A DNA stretch of 64,000 nt. Origin: AC-56 sp963702195 (GTDB lineage Bacteria > Actinomycetota > Thermoleophilia > Solirubrobacterales > 70-9). Within the stretch, counting starts at the first letter, position 1. Each line of letters begins with the position of its first letter. Location of the stretch: positions 1 through 64,000 of the forward strand of contig OY969725.1 in NCBI GenBank assembly GCA_963702195.1, in the 5' to 3' direction. Under the pieces are notes generated by a model, which had not been told where the DNA came from, did not search any database, and saw only the letters and a program-made list of their open reading frames with translations. This document shows positions 43,283 to 51,736 of this stretch, piece after piece. The position numbers and the translations under genes are program-made.

Positions 43283-44838
43283 ACGCCTCGGCCGCGCAGT
43301 TCGCCGGCATTCTGATCGCCTGCGGCGCGGCGGCCGGAGCGCTCCTCGCCCGTGACGCGCGCGTCCGCTACGCCGCCGCCCTGGTCGCGCTCATCGCCGC
43401 CCCGGCCCTGATCGCGGGGGACGTGTGGGACAGCTCCCGGGTCGTCGCCCTGCGGCACCCGCCGGAGAAGCTCGCCCTGGTGGTCGTCGGCGCGATCATG
43501 GCGGCCGCGGTGGTCGCGGTGATCTTCCGCCGTTGGCCGTGGAGCTTCCCGCTCGCGACGTTCGCCGTCCTGCCGCTGCGGGTGCCGGTGCACGTCGGTG
43601 GACAGACATCGCACCTCCTCGTCCCGCTCTACCTGGTGATCGCGGGCGGCGTGCTGTGCTTCTCCTACGCGGCCCTGCGCGGCAGCGGCGATCGGGGCGA
43701 CGGGGGCCCGCCGGCACACCCCGCCAGCCTGCGCGACTCCACCGTCGTCGTGTGGCTGTACCGGGTCCTGGCCGCCACGCTGGTCCTCTACGCGATTCAG
43801 AGTGCCTACTCGCTCGACGTCTCGAACGCGATCGAGAACGCCGCCTTCTTCCTCGTTCCCTTCGCGCTCCTGTTCGTGATGCTCGGCGAGGTCCGCTGGA
43901 CCGGGCGCCTCCTCGGGTGGGTCCTGGTCGCCGTGAGCGCCGTCGCGCTCGTGTTCGCGGGGGTCGCATTTTGGGAGTACGCAGCGCGCGACCTGCTGCT
44001 CAGCAAGGGCGACCTGCTCGCCTCCAACCAGCTTCACCTCTACTTCCGCGTCAATTCGCTGTTCTATGACCCGAACATCCTGGGGCGGGCACTCGCGCTC
44101 GTGCTGGTCGCCCTCGGCGCCCACCTCGCATGGACCCGGAACACGAGGCTCGCCATCGCCGCCGCCGCCGTGGCGGCCATTCTTCTCGGGGCGCTGGCCC
44201 TGAGCTACTCGATCACCGGGTTCGTCGCCCTGATTGCCGGCCTCCTGGTCGTGATGGCGCTCCGGTGGGGGATCCGCTGGGCGCTCGCCGCCGGGGTCGT
44301 GATCGTCGCCGCCGCGGCGATCTTCAGCGCGGTCAGCGGCTTGGGAAGGACCGATCTGAGCTCGTCGGACAAGCTCGAGGTCAGCACGAGCGGCCGGGTC
44401 AGCCTGATCAGCGGCGGCTATCACCTCACCAAGGACCGCCCGGTCTGGGGGTTCGGCTCAGGCGCCTTCGGCACCGCGTTCAAGGACAGGATCGACCCGA
44501 CGGCCAGGACGACGGCCTCACACAGCGAGCCGCTCACCGTCGGCGCGGAGCAGGGAGCGATCGGCCTGATCGTCTACGCGGCGCTGGTGGTGCTCGCCCT
44601 CATCGTCCTGCTCGGCGCCGCTCGCGGCTCCGTCGGGGCTGCGGCCGTGGCGGCGTGCTTCGTTGCGATCTTCGTCCACAGCCTTGGCTACGCGGACTTC
44701 ACGGTGGATCCGGCGACCTGGGCGCTGCTGGGGGTGGGGGTGGCACTGCGGCGAAGGCGCGCGGCGGGATCCGAGGTGCCGGCCGCCGCCGGCACTCCCG
44801 CGCCTCAGCCGCGCGACCCGCGACCCGCGACCGCATAG
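43279..44838 (+). CDS. O-antigen ligase/polymerase-like membrane protein (Wzy_C)
   Basis: The 519-residue polytopic protein, with about 12 segments, has the large extracytoplasmic loop of the Wzy/WaaL superfamily between about residues 350 and 425. The loop includes S-T-S-G-R-V-S-L-I-S-G-G-Y, D-R-P-V-W-G-F-G-S-G and a conserved H-S-E-P-L. These are typical of Wzy_C proteins. It would polymerise or ligate lipid-linked glycan on the outer face of the membrane. Confidence 0.85.
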   Translation: MNASAAQFAGILIACGAAAGALLARDARVRYAAALVALIAAPALIAGDVWDSSRVVALRHPPEKLALVVVGAIMAAAVVAVIFRRWPWSFPLATFAVLPLRVPVHVGGQTSHLLVPLYLVIAGGVLCFSYAALRGSGDRGDGGPPAHPASLRDSTVVVWLYRVLAATLVLYAIQSAYSLDVSNAIENAAFFLVPFALLFVMLGEVRWTGRLLGWVLVAVSAVALVFAGVAFWEYAARDLLLSKGDLLASNQLHLYFRVNSLFYDPNILGRALALVLVALGAHLAWTRNTRLAIAAAAVAAILLGALALSYSITGFVALIAGLLVVMALRWGIRWALAAGVVIVAAAAIFSAVSGLGRTDLSSSDKLEVSTSGRVSLISGGYHLTKDRPVWGFGSGAFGTAFKDRIDPTARTTASHSEPLTVGAEQGAIGLIVYAALVVLALIVLLGAARGSVGAAAVAACFVAIFVHSLGYADFTVDPATWALLGVGVALRRRRAAGSEVPAAAGTPAPQPRDPRPATA

Positions 44839-44844
44839 TCCCGA

Positions 44845-46410
44845 ATGTTCGACTACCTGCGCCGCCTCGCGACGACCGGCGCCGCCTACACGGCCTCGAG
44901 CGTCCTCTCGAAGCTGATCGCGGTCTTCCTGCTGCCGATCTACACGCACTACCTGACGCCGAGCGACTACGGCGCCGCGGAGGTGATGCTCGCCTCGGTG
45001 ATCGCCGCGAGCATCGTCGTCAGGCTGGGGATCATCGAGGCGATCCTCCGCTTCTACTACCTGGCGGGCGAGCGCCCGGCCGCCGTCGTCGCCACGGGGT
45101 TCGCGTCGCTCTTCTGGGGGGCGACGATCCTGGCGCTCGTCCTCCTCCCGCTCGCCGGGCCGCTCTCCCAGGCCCTGCTGGGCCACGAGGATGCCGCGCT
45201 GGCGCGCCTGGCGATCCTGGGTCTTTGGACGCTCACCCTCTACGAGTACGCGCTGACCCTCCTGCGCCTGGACGAGCGGGCGCGGGCGTACTTCGGGATC
45301 ACCATCGTCAATGTCCTGATCACGATCCCGTTCACCGTGTTCCTGATCGTCGTCGAGGGCGAGCGCGCGAGCGGCATTCTCCTCGGGACCTACGGCACGG
45401 GCGCCGCGGTCACCGTCTGGATGCTGTGGCGTCAGCGCCGGCGGCTGGCCCTCGTGCCCAACCGTCCACTGCTGCGTCGCATGTTCCGGTTCGGGCTCCC
45501 CACGATGCCGGCCGAGCTGTCCCTCTACTCGCTCAACTTCATCGACCGGATCATCATCGCGCGAACGGTCGGACTCGGGGAAGTCGGCCTCTACGCCCTG
45601 GCGGTCAAGTTCGCCCAGGGGATGCAGGTGCTCGTGCGCGGCCTCCAGCTCGCCTGGCCACCCCTGGCCTACTCGATCCAGGACGACGACGAGGCGCGGC
45701 GGGTGTACTCGTCGATCTTCACCTGGTTCGCTGCGGTGCTCGCGTTCGCGGCGAGTGGCCTGTGGCTGGAGTCGCGGTGGATCGTCCGGCTCCTCGCGGC
45801 TTCCGACTTCTTCCCCTCCTACCAGGCGATCGGCCTGCTGGCGACCGGGATCGGCCTCTACGGCCTGTACCTGGCGATGGTGGTGATCCTCGGGCGCACC
45901 GGGCGCACCGAGTTCAGCTTTCCGGCGACGATCGCGGCCGTGGTCACGAATGTGATCCTGAACCTCATTCTCGTCCCGTCGCACGGCATCGTCGGCGCCG
46001 GCCTCGCGCTGGTGGGCTCGTACGTGATCGTGCTCGCGCTCATGTACGCGTTCACGCAACGCCTCTTCCCGGTCCCGTACGAGTGGCGCCGCCTCGCTCT
46101 GGTCCTGCTGTCCGCCGCCGCGGTGGTCGCCGCCGGCGAGCTCCTGCTGCCGACCTCCGGTGCGATCGGCCTGCTCAGCCGCGGCGTGCTCTGGCTCGCC
46201 TACCCCGCGATCCTCTTCCTCTTCGGCTTCCTGCACGACGAGGAGCGCAGCGGCCTGGCCGAGCTCATGCGCCCGTCCGCGATCGCGGCGCGCGCCAAGG
46301 GCCTGCGCGCGGCGACGGCCGACGCCGACGCCGACGAGGACGAGCGTTCCGACTTCGGGCCGGAGGTTTACGAGGTCGCCGCGCGCGACGAGGACCGCTC
46401 GGGGACCTGA
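44845..46410 (+). CDS. Polysaccharide flippase (Wzx/RfbX-like)
   Basis: The 521-residue MOP-superfamily protein has about 12-14 hydrophobic segments, an N-terminal amphipathic block (T-A-S-S-V-L-S-K-L) and L-P-I-Y-T-H-Y-L-T-P-S-D-Y-G, both typical of Wzx flippases. It would move undecaprenyl-PP-linked repeat units outward. It starts 6 bp after the ligase gene. The acidic C-terminal tail overlaps the convergent glycosyltransferase gene by 43 bp. Confidence 0.9.
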   Translation: MFDYLRRLATTGAAYTASSVLSKLIAVFLLPIYTHYLTPSDYGAAEVMLASVIAASIVVRLGIIEAILRFYYLAGERPAAVVATGFASLFWGATILALVLLPLAGPLSQALLGHEDAALARLAILGLWTLTLYEYALTLLRLDERARAYFGITIVNVLITIPFTVFLIVVEGERASGILLGTYGTGAAVTVWMLWRQRRRLALVPNRPLLRRMFRFGLPTMPAELSLYSLNFIDRIIIARTVGLGEVGLYALAVKFAQGMQVLVRGLQLAWPPLAYSIQDDDEARRVYSSIFTWFAAVLAFAASGLWLESRWIVRLLAASDFFPSYQAIGLLATGIGLYGLYLAMVVILGRTGRTEFSFPATIAAVVTNVILNLILVPSHGIVGAGLALVGSYVIVLALMYAFTQRLFPVPYEWRRLALVLLSAAAVVAAGELLLPTSGAIGLLSRGVLWLAYPAILFLFGFLHDEERSGLAELMRPSAIAARAKGLRAATADADADEDERSDFGPEVYEVAARDEDRSGT

Positions 46411-47360
46411 TCGGTCGCCTCGCTCGAGGCGAGAGCGGCGTTGTACGCCTCCGCCGCCTCGCGCATGCCCTCGCCGCTTTCCGCCCGCAGCGCCTGGCGG
46501 GCATGCAGCCAGTAGGTGCCCGGGTCCTGGCCGCGCATGAAGGTCGCGGCGATCGCCCGCGGGACGTACGAGGCAGACCACAGGAGCCGCGAGAGCAGGA
46601 CCACGGGCCTCGAGTGGTGCTTGCGCATGTAGAGGTCTCGCCCGCGGTGGAACTGCACGATCCGGCGGCGGCCGCCCGGGGAGGTGTCCGTCGCGAGCTG
46701 CTCGTGGTGGATCGCGCGGGCGCGCGGCACGTGGAGGATCCGCCAGCCGGCGTCTTGCATACGCTTCTGGAAGTCCACCTCCTCCGAGTAGACGAAGAAG
46801 TCCGTGTCCAGATAGCCGACGCCCTCGGCGACCTCGCGCCGGATCAGCATCGTGCACGACTGGATCCAGCCGACTTCCCGCGGCGGGCCATCACCGCCGT
46901 GGCTCTGGGTGACAAGGCGCCGGTGCAGGAGCAGCGCCTGCGCGAGCGCCGTCTCCAGGCTCGGGAATCGCCACGCGCAGGGGATCGGCCGGCCGTCCGG
47001 GTCAACGAGCTGCGCCCCGGCCACCGCGGCCCCGCGATCCCCGCCGAGCGCGTCGAGCAGCTCCCGCACGGCGCCGTCCAGGAGCTCGGAGTCCTCGTTC
47101 AGGAGTAGGCAGAAGTCGCCGCGCGCCTCGCTCATGATCAGCGAGTTATTGTCGGCAAGCCCGGCCCGGCGGTTCTGCCGGATCACCCGAACGTCCGGAA
47201 AGTTGGCCGCCACCGCTTCCGCCGAGCCGTCGTCGGAGGCGTTGTCGAGGACCAGGATCTCGTGCTCGGTGCCCTCCGGATGGGTCTCGTGAATCGACCG
47301 CAGACACTCGAGCAGGAGATCCCGCCCGTTGGTGTTCACCACGCAGTAGGACAGCTCCAT
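46368..47360 (-). CDS. Family 2 glycosyltransferase (rhamnosyltransferase-like)
   Basis: The 330-residue GT-A enzyme has V-N-T-N-G-R near the N terminus, V-L-D-N-A-S-D-D-G-S, the DXD-like N-E-D-S-E, and a V-Y-S-E-E-V-D-F motif. This is the WbbL rhamnosyltransferase pattern. No membrane segment is obvious, so it should act at the inner membrane face. It is the only leftward gene within the polysaccharide cluster, and its 3' end overlaps the flippase gene. Confidence 0.9.
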   Translation of the reverse strand: MELSYCVVNTNGRDLLLECLRSIHETHPEGTEHEILVLDNASDDGSAEAVAANFPDVRVIRQNRRAGLADNNSLIMSEARGDFCLLLNEDSELLDGAVRELLDALGGDRGAAVAGAQLVDPDGRPIPCAWRFPSLETALAQALLLHRRLVTQSHGGDGPPREVGWIQSCTMLIRREVAEGVGYLDTDFFVYSEEVDFQKRMQDAGWRILHVPRARAIHHEQLATDTSPGGRRRIVQFHRGRDLYMRKHHSRPVVLLSRLLWSASYVPRAIAATFMRGQDPGTYWLHARQALRAESGEGMREAAEAYNAALASSEATDQVPERSSSRAATS

Positions 47361-47377
47361 CGCCAGAATCCTGGCGA

Positions 47378-48490
47378 ATGCGCGTCCAGGTCGTCGATCC
47401 GCCCGCCTACACGCCGCCGTACGACCGGTCGCTCTGCGCTGCCCTGGCCCGCGCCGGAGCGGAGGTGGAGCTGGTCACGAGCCGGTTCGTGCACGGCACG
47501 GTTCCGGCGCCGATGGGGTACGAGGTGCGGGAGCTCTTCTACAGCCACTCCGCCAAGCGCGAGGCCGATAGCCCGGCGCGCCGGGCCCTGAAGCTCGCGG
47601 AGCACGTCAAGGACATGGCGCGCCACCGCATCGACGGGGGCTCGGCGGACGTGCGTCATTACCAGTGGCTCCCGGTGCCGGCGATCGACGGCTATCTGCT
47701 GCCGCCGGCCCGCCCGCGGGTGCTCACCGCGCACGGCGTCCTGCGAACCGAGGGCTTCGAGCGCCGGCTCGAACGGGGATTGCGCCGGGTGCTGGACTCG
47801 ATGGACGCCGTGATCGCCCTGTCGGAGGTCGGGCGCGAGCGCCTCGTGGCCGGCGGGATCGATCCGGCACGGGCGCACGTCATCCCGCACGGCGCCTTCG
47901 ACTACCTCACTCGCCAGCCCGACGAGGTCCCGCTCCCGGACGAGCTCGCGGCGGTGACCGATCCCGTGATCCTGTTCTTCGGCCTGATCCGCCCGTACAA
48001 GGGCGTCGACGTGCTGCTCGAGGCGTTCCGCGCGGTGGAGGGAGCCGAGCTCTGGGTCGTGGGCCGGCCGCTGGGCATGTCCGTGGAATCCCTTCGTGAG
48101 CTCGCGGCCCGCGCTCCCGGCACAGTCCGTTTCGTCCCGAGGTTCGTGAGCGACCAGGAGCTTCCGGCGTACTTCCGGCGCGCGGACGTCGTGGCGCTGC
48201 CGCATCGCGACGCCGAGCAGTCCGGGGTCCTCTACGCGGCGCTGGCATTCGGCAAGCCGATCGTGATGAGCGACGTGGGCGGCTTCGCCGAGGTCGCGCG
48301 CACCGGCGCGGGTTCGCTCGTGCCGCCGGGGGATCCGGAGGCTCTCGGCGAGCGCCTGACCTTCCTTTTGGCCAACCCCGAGGAGCGAGAGAAGCTCGCA
48401 GAGGCCGCCGCGGCCGCAGCGGCGGGCCCGTACTCCTGGGAGCTCGTCGCCTCCCAGACGATGGCGCTCTACGCGGAGCTCGGCGCGTGA
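47378..48490 (+). CDS. Family 4-type glycosyltransferase (GT-B fold)
   Basis: The 370-residue protein has the GT-B C-terminal domain with F-F-G-L-I-R-P-Y-K-G-V-D, a donor-binding H-R-D-A-E-Q-S-G-V-L-Y-A-A-L-A-F-G-K-P block, and E-V-A-R-T-G-A-G. It transfers a nucleotide sugar to a glycan intermediate; the specificity is unknown. It is divergent from the rhamnosyltransferase-like gene (17-bp gap) and overlaps the next gene by 4 bp. Confidence 0.9.
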   Translation: MRVQVVDPPAYTPPYDRSLCAALARAGAEVELVTSRFVHGTVPAPMGYEVRELFYSHSAKREADSPARRALKLAEHVKDMARHRIDGGSADVRHYQWLPVPAIDGYLLPPARPRVLTAHGVLRTEGFERRLERGLRRVLDSMDAVIALSEVGRERLVAGGIDPARAHVIPHGAFDYLTRQPDEVPLPDELAAVTDPVILFFGLIRPYKGVDVLLEAFRAVEGAELWVVGRPLGMSVESLRELAARAPGTVRFVPRFVSDQELPAYFRRADVVALPHRDAEQSGVLYAALAFGKPIVMSDVGGFAEVARTGAGSLVPPGDPEALGERLTFLLANPEEREKLAEAAAAAAAGPYSWELVASQTMALYAELGA

Positions 48491-49614
48491 CGATCCTCGC
48501 CGTCGTCTTCTGGGTCTCGGTGGCCCTGCTCGTCTACACGCACCTCGGCTACCCGGCGCTCCTGTGGACGCTCGTCCGCTCGCGCCATGACCCGTCCGGC
48601 TCCGCCGGCGACGCGCCACTTCCACGCGTCTCGCTCATCGTCGCCGCGCACGACGAGGAGGAGGTGATCGAGCGCAAGGTTCGCGACGCGCTCGCGCTCG
48701 ACTACCCCCGAGACCGGCTCGAGGTGATCGTCGCATCCGACGGCTCCAGCGATCGCACCGTCGAGGTCGCCCGGGCGGCGGGGGCGGACCAGGTCCTGGA
48801 CCTGGAGCGCGGAGGCAAGGTCGCCGCGCTGAACGCGGCGGTCGAGAAGGCGAGCGGCGAGGTCCTCGCCTTCTCCGACGCGAACAGCTTCTGGAGGGAC
48901 GACGCGCTCAGGCGCCTGGTCGCGCGCCTCGGCGAGCCGAAGGTCGGCTACGTGTGCGGCCAGGTGCGATTCGACGGTGCGGGCGCGGCGAACGAGGAGG
49001 GCCTCTACTGGCGCTACGAGATGGCGGTCAGGGAGTGGGAGTCTCGTCTCGCCGGCGTGACCGCGGGCAACGGCGCGATCAACGCGGTCCGGCGCGACGC
49101 CTACATCTTCCTCGAGCCGACTCGGGGCCAGGACATCTCGTTCCCGTACGAGCTCGTCAAGCGCGGCTGGCGACCCGTGTACGCGCCCGACGCCGTGGCC
49201 CGGGAGCGGCTCGCGGCGACGGTCGGCGACGAGTTCGGGCGCAAGCGGCGGATGATGGCCGGCGCCTGGAGCACCATGCTCCGGCACGGGCTGCTCTCGC
49301 CGCGCGGCTACGGGGCGCTCTACGCGTTCGAGATCGCGTCGCATCGCCTGCTGCGCTACGCGTCGCCCTTCCTGCACGTGGTCGCGCTCGCCGCCAACGT
49401 CGCGTTGGCCGGCCAGGGGACGATCTACGTGGTCACCCTGGCGGCGCAGGTGGCGCTGCTCGCGGCCGCCGCGATCGGGGCGCTGTGGCCGCTGCGCCCG
49501 CTCCGCATCGCCCACTACTACGTGGCGGTGACCGCGTCGAGCGCCGCGGGGCTCTGGGAGTACCTGCGCCACGGCGTTCCCACCACTTGGGACAAGGCCG
49601 AGGGGACGCGATGA
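48487..49614 (+). CDS. Membrane-associated family 2 glycosyltransferase
   Basis: The 375-residue protein has an N-terminal membrane helix, then a GT2 domain (S-L-I-V-A-A-H-D-E-E, V-I-V-A-S-D-G-S-S-D, the D-A-N DXD variant, G-N-G-A-I-N and Q-D-I-S-F-P). Two or three C-terminal membrane helices follow. The layout is that of processive or polyprenyl-linked glycosyltransferases. GTG 48487 overlaps the previous stop, and its stop overlaps the priming transferase. Confidence 0.9.
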   Translation: MTILAVVFWVSVALLVYTHLGYPALLWTLVRSRHDPSGSAGDAPLPRVSLIVAAHDEEEVIERKVRDALALDYPRDRLEVIVASDGSSDRTVEVARAAGADQVLDLERGGKVAALNAAVEKASGEVLAFSDANSFWRDDALRRLVARLGEPKVGYVCGQVRFDGAGAANEEGLYWRYEMAVREWESRLAGVTAGNGAINAVRRDAYIFLEPTRGQDISFPYELVKRGWRPVYAPDAVARERLAATVGDEFGRKRRMMAGAWSTMLRHGLLSPRGYGALYAFEIASHRLLRYASPFLHVVALAANVALAGQGTIYVVTLAAQVALLAAAAIGALWPLRPLRIAHYYVAVTASSAAGLWEYLRHGVPTTWDKAEGTR

Positions 49615-50186
49615 GCGGTAAGGGGCTTCCGCGAGTCGCGGACGTCGCGCTCGCTGCGTTCGGACTGGTGGCCGGCGCCCCGGTCGTCGCCGTCGCAGCG
49701 GTGGCGATCAAGCTCACGTCGCGCGGGCCGGTGCTGTACCGGCAGCAGCGCGCCGGCAGGGACGGCGAGGCGTTCGAGGTCTACAAGCTGCGCACGATGC
49801 AGGTGGGGGCGGACCCGGTCGGGGTCGGGACCCCCGTGCTGGAGGGCGACCCGCGCGTGACGCGGGTCGGCCGGGTCCTGCGCCGGTTCTCGCTGGACGA
49901 GATCCCCAACCTCGTCAACGTGCTGCGAGGGGAGATGGCGATCGTCGGGCCCCGGCCGACCCTGCCCGCCCAGGTGGAGCTCTACACGCCGCACCAGCGC
50001 CGCCGGCTCGAGGTGAAGCCCGGCCTGACGGGCTGGGCGCAGGTCAACGGGCGAGCCGGGATCCCGTGGGAGGAGCGAATCGAGCTCGACGTCTGGTACG
50101 TCGATAACCGCTCCCCTCGCCTGGACCTACGCATCCTCGGCCGGACCCTCCGCCTGCTGGCGAGCGAGCACGGGCTGTACGGGTGA
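49611..50186 (+). CDS. Priming sugar-phosphate transferase (monotopic PGT)
   Basis: The 191-residue protein is a minimal bacterial sugar transferase (PglC/WcaJ C-terminal domain). It has a re-entrant N-terminal helix, the Y-R-Q-Q-R-A-G-R block, K-L-R-T-M, the catalytic D-E pair in S-L-D-E-I-P-N-L, and V-G-P-R-P. It transfers sugar-1-phosphate to undecaprenyl phosphate, the first step of the glycan pathway. It overlaps both neighbouring genes. Confidence 0.93.
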   Translation: MSGKGLPRVADVALAAFGLVAGAPVVAVAAVAIKLTSRGPVLYRQQRAGRDGEAFEVYKLRTMQVGADPVGVGTPVLEGDPRVTRVGRVLRRFSLDEIPNLVNVLRGEMAIVGPRPTLPAQVELYTPHQRRRLEVKPGLTGWAQVNGRAGIPWEERIELDVWYVDNRSPRLDLRILGRTLRLLASEHGLYG

Positions 50187-50629
50187 GCGGCGGCCGCAGT
50201 CCGTCGCCGGTCGAGATCCGGGCCGCCGGACCGGCCGACGTTGAGGCGATCCGGGGCCTGCTTACCGAGCTCGGCTACCCCGTCGACGTGGCGCTCCTCA
50301 CCGAGCGCATGAACCGGGCCGCCGCCGAGCGCTCTATCCATATGTTCGTGGCCGAGCGCACAGGCGCGATCGTGGGCTTCGCGTCGCTGCACGTCCTCCA
50401 CCTGATCGAGCGCCCGCCGCTCGGGCGCCTGAGCGCGGTCGTGGTCGCCGAGCCGGCACGTCGGAGCGGCGTCGGCCTTGCGCTGATCGGACGCATCGAG
50501 GATACGGCGAGCGAGGCGGGATGCGACCGGCTCGAGGTGACCTCGGGCGAGTGGCGGGAGGACGCCCACGCTTTCTACCGCGACCTGGGGCTCGAGGAGA
50601 CGTCCAAGCGCTTCATCAAGCGCCTCTGA
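50183..50629 (+). CDS. GNAT acetyltransferase
   Basis: The 148-residue GNAT protein has the acetyl-CoA-binding motif A-R-R-S-G-V-G-L-A-L near residue 94 and a C-terminal A-H-A-F-Y-R-D-L-G-L. GTG 50183 overlaps the priming transferase stop. Its location suggests N-acetylation of an amino sugar for the glycan, by analogy with PglD/WecD, but the fold alone cannot prove the substrate. Confidence 0.85.
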   Translation: MSGGRSPSPVEIRAAGPADVEAIRGLLTELGYPVDVALLTERMNRAAAERSIHMFVAERTGAIVGFASLHVLHLIERPPLGRLSAVVVAEPARRSGVGLALIGRIEDTASEAGCDRLEVTSGEWREDAHAFYRDLGLEETSKRFIKRL

Positions 50630-50699
50630 AGGGCCGCCCCCGGTCGATGTCCAGGGTGTGGTCTGTCGACCTATGGCCGGCCAGATCCAGCCGCGGCGT

Positions 50700-51002
50700 T
50701 CAGCGCGCGTCGCCGTCCGTGACGGCGGAGCCCAGTGGGCCGCCGCTCCGAGGGACCCAGATGCCCGGCGGAGCGTTGGTCCAGGCCGGGGTGGCTGCGG
50801 CAGACGATCTCGCCGAGCCTCCAAAGGCGTCTCGCTGGAACAGATACCCCCCGACGAGCGCGACGGCCGTGCAGAGAGCAAGTGCGACAACGACGGTGAG
50901 CCAAGGAGTCGTCGGTGCTGCGCCAACCGCTGTGCGAGCACGGGCTCGTTGTAGGTGACTGCCGTACGTCCGGCGACTGGGCGAGCAAGCGAAGGCGGTC
51001 AT
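50700..51002 (-). CDS. Small single-pass membrane protein
   Basis: The 100-residue ORF starts at ATG 51002 behind a perfect AAAGGAGG with 5-nt spacing, which supports real translation. One membrane helix lies at about residues 34-56. The N terminus is basic and cytoplasmic; the C-terminal 40 residues are Ser/Ala/Pro/Gly-rich. I recognise no family. It points opposite to the surrounding polysaccharide genes and sits alone in a 570-bp interval. Confidence 0.55.
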   Translation of the reverse strand: MTAFACSPSRRTYGSHLQRARARTAVGAAPTTPWLTVVVALALCTAVALVGGYLFQRDAFGGSARSSAAATPAWTNAPPGIWVPRSGGPLGSAVTDGDAR

Positions 51003-51199
51003 TCCTGCCTCCTTTGTGTGGCTTCGTTAATTGAGTACTCGCCCCCCAATCGGCGGCCTACCGCCCGACGGTTCGCACGGTCCCACTACCTGGACGTATG
51101 TTCGAGCCATCGACCACGCGGCCCATTCCAACCTGACCCACACGAGCGCCGGCCCTCCCCACGGTCCCTGCTCTCGTCGGTAGGTAGCTTGTACCCCGC

Positions 51200-51736
51200 A
51201 TGGCGGCGATGATCGAGCTGCGGGACTTCCAACCGGATGACACGCCGGCCGTCCACCGCTGGTTCAACAACCCTGAGGTGACCGCCGACCTCGTCGGCAG
51301 CAGGGATGGCTTCTCCGAGGACGACGCCCGCGGCTGGGTCGAGCGAGCGATGGAGGTGAGCCGCGACCGCAAGTGGGCGATCCTGCTGGACGGCGGAACG
51401 GAGCCAGTCGGGTTCGTGGCGCTCTTCGGCCTCGCACGCGAGACCGGCCCGGAGCTCGCGGTGCTCGTCGGCGACCCGTCCGCCTGGGGAAAGGGGGTTG
51501 CGCGGGAGGCCGAACGGCAGGCCTGCCTCCACGCGTTCACCGATCACGGCGCCCACCGGATCCACGCGGAGATCCCGGCCACCAACCGCGCCGCACAGAA
51601 GGTCGTGACCTTCCTCGGGTTCGAGCGGGAGGGAGTGATGCGCAAGGCCATCCGTCGCGACGGCGAGACGGTCGACAACGAGGTGTGGGGCCTCTTGCCA
51701 GAGGAGTTCAAGGGTTGGCAGACAGAACGGAGCTGA
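51200..51736 (+). CDS. RimJ/RimL-type GNAT acetyltransferase
   Basis: The 178-residue protein has the Acetyltransf_3 pattern: W-F-N-N-P-E-V near the N terminus, the acetyl-CoA loop W-G-K-G-V-A-R-E-A, and V-V-T-F-L-G-F-E-R-E-G. ATG 51200 or ATG 51209 could start it. Its 3' end overlaps the next ORF by 22 bp. It resembles sugar N-acetyltransferases such as PseH as well as ribosomal-protein acetyltransferases. Location favours a glycan role. Confidence 0.8.
   Translation: MAAMIELRDFQPDDTPAVHRWFNNPEVTADLVGSRDGFSEDDARGWVERAMEVSRDRKWAILLDGGTEPVGFVALFGLARETGPELAVLVGDPSAWGKGVAREAERQACLHAFTDHGAHRIHAEIPATNRAAQKVVTFLGFEREGVMRKAIRRDGETVDNEVWGLLPEEFKGWQTERS

Noticed and set aside
43141..46857. Long antisense ORFs (427 and 779 codons) across the ligase and flippase genes
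   Set aside because: Shadows of membrane-protein genes; they lack hydrophobic cores or motifs.
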